The notes beneath the pieces are model-generated. The model worked only from the letters and a program-made list of their open reading frames with translations. It made no database searches and was not told the DNA's origin. Source: a virus. From it: 39,851 bases of DNA. The stretch spans positions 1 to 39,851 of the IMG/VR virus record IMGVR_UViG_3300040856_001453; one strand, written 5' to 3'. This document shows positions 9,156 through 21,100 of this stretch, in pieces. The position numbers and the translations under genes are program-made. Within the stretch, counting starts at the first letter, position 1. Each line of letters opens with the position of its first letter.

Positions 9156-12100
9156 ATGGCTAAAACCTTTAAGCGTTTGCAAAAGCCGGAAGAAAAAACA
9201 ATCTCCTTCGATTCGCCAGCAGTGATAAAGGAAGATAATGTTTTCTTTAAAGAAGACTCACCCCTTGGTATGGCTGAAAGCTTCGGTCAATCTCTCAAGA
9301 GAACACTGATTCCGCCCGGTTCGTTCGGCACTGCAGGTGTTGATAAGTTCGAGGAAACGATACCCGATGACTACCTCAGTGAAAAAGAGATAGACAACAT
9401 TGCTTATGACGCAAAGATCGCCGCCGCTATGCGAGCGCATGTTGCACAAGAAGATCAAGCTAATCGTGTATTCGGTACGAGTGTAGGAGGATTGGCTACC
9501 GAGGGTTATGGGCGTGAGTTGGCAGCTGGTATTGGATTTCCTGCTGGTGCATTTGCTTCTACAGCTACAGCATTAGGAGGCGGTTCTCTCATTGACCTTT
9601 TGTTCGGTGAGCTAACCGAAGGACGTGAAGACAAAGGGCGTGCTGTATCCGAACGCATACGTTCTTACATGGCTGAGTCGCAACGGTCTCAGGTTAGATA
9701 CCCAAGTGATTACAAAGGCAATCGTCCGTTCAAGAACACCATGTCGGATGAGGCCTTTAACACATGGAAGAGAAGCAGTATTCAAGCTCTCGCCCAAGCT
9801 CCACTGATGCTTTCTGCTCCACTGATTGGATGGGAAGGTGTTGTAGGTACGCACGTCTTTGGGCAGACGTACGACTCATATGAAGAGTACACTGCAGCTG
9901 GCGGATCGAAGCAACTTGGCATGCTCTACGGACTTGCAAATGGAGTAGTCGAGTATGGGGTAACCAAGGCTTTTCAGTTTGTTGGTTTGGCAGGTCTTGA
10001 GCAGGCATTTAAAGCTGGGAGAACGGCAATCCACCCAGCCAAACAAGCAATGATGCGCGAGGTTGCAGCGAAAGGCCTCCTTAGTAAGTTCGGTGTTACA
10101 GCAAAAGGCACACCCGCTGCATTGGCATCTTTCGCCTCCACTGCAACACCAGAGGCGATTGAGGAGACAATGATAGCAGTCATGCAAAATTCCTTGCGTG
10201 CTACATCTGGTCTAGACCCCAACGCTGCCGACTTTGAGAACCAATGGAAAGCTGCAGTTGACGCTAGCATTACGTCAATGCTGATGACTGGAGCAATGAA
10301 CACTGCTGCGTTATCACGAGGGACTTGGAACAAAGACACGCAGCAGTGGACTCCTGATGGAGATGTTCAGCTACGAGACGTTGACCTGTCTCCAATGCAG
10401 CTCGCGATGAACGACCCGACCGGAGGTATTCCAGTTGTCGAAGAACTCAATCTCGGTCTCGACTTAACGGAAGACCAGAGAGCGGAGCTAGAAGAAGACT
10501 ACAAGAAAAGCAAGCAGCAGGATGTAGAGCAGAGTGAAAAGCAGATGGAAAGGGAGAAGGCTCTCACTGAAGCCAAGTCCGTTTCCAGCTCATTAAACAA
10601 ATACACAGAAGAAGTCACCGATGTAAACGGTGATGTCGTTGAGGTTGAGACTCCTGCTGATGCACAGAATGTTCGCGTCACGTTAAACACCGATGTCGAT
10701 TCAATCGAGTATGACATCCTGTCATACATGATTGACGAAAACAAACTAAAGCTCATTGATGACGATGGTAACTTAAAGTTCTCTAAGCTAACTGATGTCT
10801 CACTGACAGATGAACAGGTAAAGAAGAACATAGAAGATAGTGACATACTGTCTCCTGTTCCAGAGGGTACTCGATCCGTTTTCGGTCGTGCAGAAACCGA
10901 GCCCGATCCGACAGTTGCTCCAGTGTTAAACGACAACACAGAGACTATCCAAGACAAGATTGATGCATCAACAAAGGAGAACATGACTGCCGAGGAGTAC
11001 CTCGACTACCTTACGCAAAGAAGACTTGATCAAGGTGAAGATCTAGAGCAGGAAAGCGTCTTTCTTCCTGATGACGCAGAAGCACAAGATAGGTCTGTGT
11101 TTGATGTAGCTGGCAGGGACAGCAGGCTCGACGCTCAAGAGGCTCAGGAGCAGTATGAATTATTAGCGGAGTTCGCAAGCAGAAACAACTTGCCGGAACA
11201 GTGGCTTCAGGAAAACGACCCGAGAAGAAAAGACTCTGTGTTCAATGAGTCTAATGAAGCTCCAGTGCAGCCAGAAGCTGACCCAATCCGTGATGTCATT
11301 CAGGTGCAGGAAGAAGCAAAAGATGTTAACTCACTCATAGAAAGAACCAAGACAAATGCGGAAGCTGCAATCCGGCAAGAGATTGAAGAGCGTTACCCAG
11401 TCGAAAGCTACACCCCAGTAAGCCAGCAGTTCCTTGAACGCATCATACGTGATCGCCTTGAACAGCAGTTCCTGATGTTCTCCCAAAGCGGAACGGACAT
11501 TAACTCACTGTCTCTAAAGCTACAGCTTGACTTAGGTGCTACTGATGCTGACGTTCAGGCTGCATTGGTTGGACTTCAGTCTCAGGGTCTAGCTCAGGTT
11601 GACTCCACTTCTAACAAAATCCTCCCGAGCAAGAAGTTCGTTGATTCAAACCGAAAGGAATTGCTGGAGGGAGAGGTAGGTGAAGTGTCGGAGGGTCGAT
11701 CATACTCAGAGTATGTGGTAGAGCAGAACCCTATAAACACAGACCTACTTGCGTTTGACCTTGACCAGACAGGTGACGCTACCCGTATGGCTAAAACCAA
11801 AGACGGGCCGATTGCTGTAAATATACAACGCAATCAAGACGGAAGTCATATGGTCACTCTCACTAAGCCAGAGAAGTTCAAGGGTCAGAGAGAAGTATTT
11901 GACGCAGACATTTCATCCAAGGATGTTGCTGAATCAGCTGTCGGAATGTTGCATGATGCTATTGAGTTCCACGGACTGCCGGATTCTAAGTCTCCTCAAG
12001 AGCAAGCAGAGCTTAACGACCCTAACGATGCCGGATGGGAATCATACTTCAACTACCTTGGAGTAGGCCTAGCAAGAAATGCTGGCAAAGCGTTGCTGGA

Positions 12101-15100
12101 AGCTGGTCAGGTTGCAGTTGGTGCTGCTCGTGGGGCTGCTTCAGGTTCTGCTCAGGATATTGCACTTAGTCGAATGGCAAGGAGAGGTGCTAGAGCGTTT
12201 AATGACGCATACAGAAACACCATCGAATACCTTACTGGCAAGAAGAAAAGACCTGACGGTACTGTCCGCTATAGAGATTTCTTGGAGGCAGTAAAGAAAG
12301 ACAAGGAGCGTGGGTTTCCCACCATACTAGATGACGAAGTGGATCTTGTCAGAAGAGATGCTGTAGTAAAAGGCTTGTTTGACCAACCTTGGTTTATAAC
12401 TCCTGATGAAGCAGGCGTAGTTGATCGCGGCCCACTCTATCAAATCGGAACTAAAGCAGAAGATACAGCTGACACAGAGGCACAAGAGAAGACCGCCGAA
12501 GAAGTAGAAGCAGAAAAGAAACGGCAGTTCACCATTGCAAAGCGTTTCATGGAAGCCATTGGGCAAGGGATGAGTTTTAATGATTTCATCCGCGCTCAAG
12601 AGTTTGGGTTTGAAGGAACCATAGAAGACATAGAGTCCGGTCTCCTTACTGAAGAACAGTTGCGGCAGCTATCCAAAGCAATCGGAGAGATCGTTGATTT
12701 AGATATCAAGCAGCAGAGGGAATCAGAGGAGGCAAAGAAAGCGGAAGCAGCAGAGCAGCAAGAAGAAACTTCTGAAACCACACAAGACACAGAGGTGGAA
12801 GATCAGAAGCCTGTGTCCGAGGTGAAGGTCGAGGACGAGGTTGAAGAAGAAGAAGAAGTGACTCCTCCATCTGGTGAGAATCATGACATCTTCGTGAAGC
12901 TATTTACTAACAATGAAGCCGGAGGATTCCTGAGTAGCACTGAGCCAGTCTACGTTGAATACGAAGGCGAAGGAACGTATGAGGTACTGAACTATCGCAC
13001 AACTGATGGACAGATGACGATAGTCGATGAGGATGGAGTGGAGTCAACTTGGAACATCATGGACGGAGAGTTCAGCATTGTCAAAACGGAACAGGCTAGC
13101 GACGAGCCTGTTCCTGAAGACATGCAGGATGATGAGCAAGTTGATACTGAAATTCAACAGGATCAACCGCAAGTAAAAAAGAAAAGAAGAGGAAGGTCAG
13201 AGGGTACAGCACCTCAACCGAAGAGCAAAGAGCAAGTTTCTGCCATCGTAGAGCAAGCAAAGAAAGCAGCTAGAGAAGCAAGAAAGTCTGGGAAGGCAGA
13301 GGAGTCTCCAGCAACAAAGTCGCCAGATGATGCCATGAAGAATGTACTAAATGCATTGATGGACGCTGGTGTAGATGTTGTATCTTCTGACGAAGTTCAA
13401 GGCCGAGACTTTTCTGCCGACATGCCGGATGAGCTTTATTCATTTGACGACAGTCAAACAGACTACGGTGGTGTATACAAAGAAACCGAGTCTGGTTTCG
13501 ACAGGGAGGATGTTGAAAGCCAGATATCTTCATTGCGAGAAAGCATCCAACGAACTGTAAACGAAGATGCTCCAGACTGGCTGTACGACCTAGAAGATAC
13601 TTCACGCGACATGCTGCTGTACAACACAGAACTAAAAGGTCTTTTGTCTATAGATCAAGACAGGAACACCGACCAGAACGAGCAGGGCGAAGACGGTCGC
13701 TACTTAAAAGATCAAGACGGGAACCTTATAGAGAGGTTTGCCGACTTAGAAGTAGAGAGAGCAGCTGAGGTTCTCGGAATAGACGACGATCAACTGAGTA
13801 ATCTTATCGAACTGCACAACAAGATAGTAGATATTCAAGATGAGATATCAGATCTTTACGACACCCTAGAAAGTCCACTGCGAAGTACTAGGGAGGCAAT
13901 GGAACAAGACCGGATAGCTTCTGTCGTTGCTTTCCAGACACAAGATTATTATTTCAGGAGTGATACAGGGAGAAGTTTGCAGGATCTTTTGGATGAATAC
14001 TACACACGTCCTCTCAAGGATCTTGATGAAGACACTGATGAATTCCCATATGCGTTTTTTGGCGAGAGTGCTACTGCTTTTCCAGATGCGGATTCATTGC
14101 CTGCATACGCTAGGGAGACAGTCAAAGAACTGTCTGCCCTGTATCAGATAACAGACAAATACGAAAGCTCTCAAGAGCAAGTTACAGATGAGGAAACCGG
14201 AGAGCAGTACACTGACACTGTTAATACGTATGTAAATCCACCACATGTGCCGAACGACGAAGTACGTTCTCGACAGAAACCAGAGCAGATAAAGACCCAG
14301 ACATCTATGTTTGGGGAGTTTGAATACAGTAAGCGTCTTGGTTCCTTCAGCATTCCTCTTTACGATTCTGCAGGTACTTCAATAGGAATATCGTCGGTTT
14401 ACAAAAAAGGCAATGGGCTAGATGAAGATCACGTTCTTCTTGTTCAGAAGGACAAGAAGACTGGAGAGATGCTGAACGCTTTGGTTCCTGTGTCTAGGAT
14501 AAAAGATGTCCCCAAAGGAAGTCGTCTTGAATTGAATATCACACAGCCAGCAAGGGATCAAGCTGAGTTTGAAAACAAAAAGATTTACTTTAATGACACT
14601 AATGTAAGCAGGGATCAACTTGTAGATCACATAGAAGACAGTTACACAGAACCAACGGACGAAGACAGCAGGTTCTATACTGTTGATTACGCTCGCGATG
14701 TAGCTGCTCAAGTAAAGAGGATAGAAGACGCAGAGGCTGCTGAAGATCGAGGCGAGCCAACTCCTGAATGGCTTGAGAAGGCAAGAAGGAACAGCGAACT
14801 TACTGGAGGTGAGTACTTAGACGATAGCCTTAACTCTGAAGAAACAGCTGGAAGGGCGGTGTTCTACAGGAAGAGAAAGCCCGACGAACTGTTTAGTGAT
14901 GCCGAGCTTTTCCCTTGGCAGCGAGTCGGCTTAAGGACGCAAGACGGAGAAGAAGCTTGGGTCGCATCATACAGTCCTGCCGATGGAGGTGTGTTCAGGG
15001 TACAGTCTAGGTCGCAGAATGGGAACATTGTCGAGAAAGACATCAAGGCATCAGACATTCTTCCTCAGTCTAGCACTAAAAAACAAAAGGGAATTGTGCG

Positions 15101-18100
15101 CCGTGAAACTGATGGAAGGGATTTCTCCGACGAGCCAGCTCCGAAAAGAAAGCCAGCTGCAAAGGACTTGCTGAGTGACACAGTCGTAGATGCCTTAGTT
15201 GATCTAATGGCATTAAGACTTCAAGAGGGTGTTTCGTTGAAGGACATTGTGACAGAGACTATGTCTCATGTTGCTCCTGACGCGAGGCCTGAAGTAGTCA
15301 AGCCTCTCAAGGCTGCTTATGGTTTTGTTAAGGCTCTTTCTAATGAAGACTTGAGCCAATCGCAAATTGAAGAAGTTTTTCACCCATACATAAGAACTGC
15401 AAATGTACAACAGAATGCCGATGGACTGGAAGGTGGACAAGGCGGGGCTGGCGTGGGCTCCCAAGGGAGGACTGGCGATAGCAGTACCGAAGGGTCTAGA
15501 CGAGATACAGTGGGAGGAGTTCCTGAGTCAGCTGGGGATCAAGCTGGAGCTGGTAGTGGAGAACGAGGACTACGGAGAAGGAAGGTACAGGAGGATGTGG
15601 CAACAGCTGACAGCACAGCCGATAGCACTCGACGAAGACGACTCGGTGACAGATCACCCGATGACGCAACAGTTTCAGGACTACCTGATGGAGATGCGGG
15701 ACTTGAGGGAGGAAGACTTTCCGATGAAGATCGAGCCGACCGAAGAAGCGAAAGAAGAGCTAAGTTCGACGCTGAGTTGCGAAGCGTTTCTCGACAGGAC
15801 TTTTCGGGAGATGTAGCTTCCGTTCCTTACCAGAACGTAAGTGGTCAGATAGTAGATAAGATACTTGTGCCGACAAACCATGCCGATGCAGTTGCATCGA
15901 ACATGCGTAAGATCCAAGACAGGTATTACTACCTGCCTAACTTCGTGGCAAAGGAGACAGGTCTAGATCAGACCTCACTTGAAGACTTCTCTGCTATGTA
16001 CGACTATCAGCTTGAGGGTGTAGCTGCTGCTATTGCTGCCCATAAGCGAGGCGAGTCATACATTCTTGGTTGGCAGACTGGTATCGGTAAGGGTCGAGTC
16101 GTTGCTTCTGTTATGCAGTACGCTAGGAAGCAGGGGCTTCTCCCTGTGTTTGTAACCGACCGCCCAGACTTATTCTCATCAATGATGGAGGACACGTACA
16201 ACATCGGAGCAATCAAGGAAGACGGAGACTTCATCCCTTTCATAACGAACAATGAGAGCGAGTCTACTGCGATTAACCTAAACGCAAACATCGAAGGTTT
16301 CGGAGAAAGAAAGCAGGTTCAAAACAAGTCTGAGTCAGAGGCTTCCATGGAGAGGATGTCTGTACGGAAGGGCAGGCTTGTTGATGGAGACAAGAAGTAC
16401 GATGCTATCTTCACTACGTATGATCAGATGCGTCCTAGCAAAGGCCTGACGTACAGGAACAACTTCATAAACAATATCGCAGAGAGAGCGTTCTTTATAC
16501 TTGACGAGTCTCACAAGATAGGTGAAGGCAAGGGTCGCAACGCTGACGGAACAGAGAAGTTAAGCACAGGTTCATTCTTGCGTGATGCGATTGCTGCATC
16601 GCAAGGTGCTTTGTTCTCCTCTGCGACATTCTCCAAGACCTCAGACCAGATCAAGACGTACGTCACAGCCGGTCTAGAGAAATCATTGGACGACCCAACC
16701 CAACTTGGCGATCTATTGTCTTCGATGGGTGATGCTGGACTGCAGATCTTTAGTCAAGGACTTGCCGACAACGGCACGTACAGTCGTCTTGAAAGAGACA
16801 TGGCTGACGTTGAGGTCACAACAAAACAGGTGACCACTGTACCAGAGCAAGTCGATGCAATATCTCAATCTCTTGCGAGTCTTCAAGATGCTCAAGTTGC
16901 GATCAAGTCCTCACTTAAAAGCAGTATAGAAAAAGTTGAAGGAGGTTTGTTCGGGACTGATGCTTCTTCATTTATTGATGGTCTGCCGGAAGGAAAGAAT
17001 AAAGGCAGGCTCAATGAGTACACTAAGCCAAAGTCAACAAGCGGTATTCCATTCTTACCAACCAAATTAAAATTCGCCGGTCAGCCTCAACATCAGAATG
17101 TCATCACTACTGCCATAACTGCTATGAAAGTAGAAGCTGCAGCCGATGACATAATAACTCAGGTCAAGGCTGGCAAGAAGGTCGTTGCTGTATTCGACTC
17201 GACAATGGAGTCAGCTCTTAACAAGTTCGTTCGGATTCAAGACATTGGAGTAGGAGGCGAAGTCAACTTTAACCTGAAGTCAGTTCTGCTTCAGCAGGTA
17301 GAAGAAGCCAGAAGAGTAGAGGTGCTATTCGAGAGAAAGACATCCGATGAAAACGGCGACAGGATCATAAACCCAAAGAGCAAGCTGCCTCTTGAAGAAA
17401 AGAAAAGAGTAAGAGTTCGACTGGAAGACAGTGAACTAAGTAAAGAGGCGTTGGCTGCAATAGATAAAGCTCGAAGTCTTATTAACTCATTGCCGGATGA
17501 TATAGCTGGATCTCCAATTGATGGCGTTGCAAAGAGACTAACTGAGGCAGGCATCCAGTTCGCGGAGCTTACAGGAAGGAAGCGTGTCATAGACTACAGC
17601 AGTGGAAAGCCTATCTATGCAGCAAGAGATGACTCGGAAGCATCAAGTACTGGCAAGAAGGCTGTGCAGGACAGGTTTAATAATGACCCACAGCTTAAGG
17701 TAATCCTCGCCAACAGATCCATTGCTACAGGAATGAACCTGCAAGCATCATTCGGGTTCGCAGATCAGTCGCAACGTCACATGACACTTATCGAGATTGC
17801 GAAAGACATCAATGCCTTGATGCAGCTGCTTGGCAGGATCAACAGAGCCAACCAGAGTTCAGTTCCTACGTACTCGTTCATGCTTACTGATTCTCCTACG
17901 GAGATCCGTGTAGCATCTATGTTCTCCAAGAAGCTGCGATCACTGAGTGCTAGTGTCAGTGCTGACGGAGAGTCCTCTATCAATCCAGATATGCCTGACT
18001 ACATGAACTTCGTTGGAGAGTACGTTCTCAATGACGTTCTTTTGCAGATGAAGCATGAAGGCATCGACCTGCTGGAGCAGATGGGAAGGAAGAAAGGTCT

Positions 18101-21100
18101 CGTCCTGAATGGAGAGGAAGCTGTACTAAAGCAAAGAGAAGGGGATCTAAGCTTCTTCAACGAGATTACATCAAAGCTCAACTTCTTCCCGATTGCAGCA
18201 CAGAACGAAGTGTGGTCTCGAATGGAAAGAGCCTATCAGTCCGAGTTGGAAAGCTTGGCTATGGCAGGTGACAGTCCTCTTAAGGCAAAGCTGTATGACT
18301 TCAAGGCAAAGACACTGGACTTTGAAGTTGTCAAAGCACCAAGAAATGCAGCAGCTAAAGAAGGCGTGTTTGGTTCTGGCGTAAGGCTACAAAGAGTTTC
18401 TGCTAAGAACGATGGTGGAATACTGACGGAGTTCGCTATTGAGAAAAGAATAGCGGACACTCTTAAAGGCAAGGAACCTGCTCAGTTCACTGCCGAACTT
18501 ATGGATACTGTCATCAGTGAACATGAGTCTTACATGGAGGACAGGAAAGCACGTATAGCAGAGATAGGAATTGATGCGGAAGCAAGGACTAGGGAACTGA
18601 ACACCAGTGCATCTAGCCGGATAAATATCATTCAGTCTGTATTGGATACTCCTGTCGGGTCTCACGTTGTCCTTACAACAAAGACACGCAACGCATCGAA
18701 CGGTCAGCTGGAAGACTACAATGTCCCTGCTGTAATCCTCGAACACGTTCGCCGTGGTCAGTCGGAAGACCCAGCAAACCTCAGTGACTTCTACGTCAGA
18801 GTCGCAGTGCCAGACGAGCGTGGTGTAGCACAGATATCTTACGAACAGATATCGCAGGGCAGGTTCGCTATCAGTGATCCGTCATTGACACGCAAAGACA
18901 CGCTGAAGGTATTCACTGACAAGACTAAGGGTGGACGAATTGAGCGTTACATTGCTACTGGCGATGCTGTTGCTGCACTGGAACAGTTCAAAGGGTACGG
19001 CGTTCCCGGCTTCTATACAAATGACAGGGGCGAACAGCGAGCTGGAGTCATACTTCACAGGGACTTCGACCCAGAGATCTGGCGTGAGAATAGGCCTGCC
19101 TCCATATCGAATCCCAACTCTGCAGCAATGGCATTGGTCGAAGGCATACCACTTCGGTTCTTAGATGGCAAGGCGCAGATAACTGGGAGATCCGATGGGC
19201 TTCATATCCAGATGCCATTTGAAGCAAAAGGCAATGGAGTTTCCAAGATTAAAAAATCATTGGAAGATGCAGGCCTAAAGTTTGGCAAGAGTGAAGATGG
19301 ACTCACTGCATTCATCAACAAGCCGTATAGTAAAGACCGGCTATGGGAAAGTGTTGTAAAGAGAATCATAGACAACGCTGGCGGGAGTGTGGTAGCAGCA
19401 CGCAATCACTCTCTTGCTAGGCAAATCATCCGTGATGTCGAAGGTCTCGATGACCCAAGGGTAATGGAAGGACGAGACCTGTTCCGTTCTTCACGAAGAA
19501 GAAAGAAAGACCAGCCTCTCGCATCAGAGGAACTCAACCCGCACACTGAAGCGCGGCGTGAGATTAACTTCTGGAATGAGGTCACAACCGGCGGACAGAT
19601 CCACGTCAACAACAAAGATGCGGAGAACATTATTGTCCAGAGCAAGTCTCTAGTTAACTCACTTGCCACCATCTTTGATCTCAAGAACTGGGAAGGCGGG
19701 GTAGCTGGCCGTGATGTTCATGCTTGGTATCAGGGTGCAAAGAAGCACCAGAAGTATGGCACTGGAGAAATCGTAACAGCCAAGCATGCATCTGCACGCA
19801 TAGGTGTTCGGTTGCATGAGATAGCTCACGCATTAGATGACAGGTACTCAATCACAAAAGATCAGCTAACTGATGAGCAGCTAGAAAAGATTAAGTACCT
19901 TGACCCATCTATAGCTAGGGTCGAGGAAGGCAAGGGCAGAGTCAGGGAAGGATGGGCTGAGTTCGTAAGGAGAATGTTCACGCAGTCTTCTGTTAACCCA
20001 GAAGATTCGAGGGTCGAGTTTGCTGAGAGGATCGGGAACTTTGATCTGCAGGAATTCATGGATGAGATGACGAACTGGATGGCAGACTTTGCCAACAAGA
20101 AAGAGAACTCTGCACTCAAGAAGCAGCTGAAGAAGGCACGCAAGTTAATGAATGCGTACCGCGACCAGCCTCTTGCCAACAAGCTAGATTCGATGGTCAA
20201 CGTGCAGCCAGTTGATGACCTTGCACTTAGCCCAATGGAGCGTGCATCTCGATGGGCTGCTGGACTTGGTCGAAAGGTCATGTTCCATTTCGATGACGAC
20301 CTTAACGAGGTCATGAGATTTGACCGTGCATCAGTCAACAGTGTGAATGCAAATCGAATGGCACTAGAGGATCTCGTTGCATCAAAGCGTCACCAAGCAA
20401 ATGAACAGGGAAGGCTTGCCCAAATCCTTGGCGTGTTTGATCCTAACACCAACGAGATGATTAGCAGTAGCGGTGTGATCTCTGACTTCCATGGAGGGAT
20501 TCAATCCTTCTTTGACATGAGGTCTCAGATTGCTGTAGGCCAGAACAAGAGGCAGCAGATACAGTACAAAAACAGGGCTAAGGTTTTCGCTTGGGCTAGG
20601 CACGCAGCTTGGCTTGCCGACCAAGAATGGGCTCAGGACTACGAAGCAGGCATGGGGGTTGAAGAAGCAGTCGCCTTCATGAATGAGATTAAGAAAGATC
20701 CTGAGATGTACAACGATTACATCAAGATGTCAGAGGAGATATCTGACCAAGGTCTTAAGTACCTCAAGGTCGCATTAAGAACTGGAGGTCTTGACCCGAA
20801 CATGTACAGGTTCTTGTACGAGAGATATCACAGGAGCAAGAACTACTTCCCGATGTACCGCATCAGGAATCAAGAGAATAGTCTTGCAATGGATCTTTCA
20901 GCGAGTGGTATTAACTTCACAAAGAATCCACTGAAAGGTAGGTCTCGGTATGGCAACGGTGATCCAGTAGAAGATCCGTTGGTTTCCCTTGAGAGCATGG
21001 CTGTTGATGTGTATCACAAGTCTGCACAGACAACGATAACCAAAGAAATATACCAACGCCTAGACAGTGGACGCGATGCAAGTCTAGGGCAGTTCGCTAG

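Noticed and set aside
10499-10984. 161-codon reverse ORF rich in Ser and Phe
   Set aside because: It is the complement of an acidic low-complexity region, which automatically creates open antisense frames.
19862-20338. 158-codon reverse ORF within the giant gene
   Set aside because: Serine- and leucine-rich antisense translation with no ribosome-binding site, and the forward frame is clearly coding.
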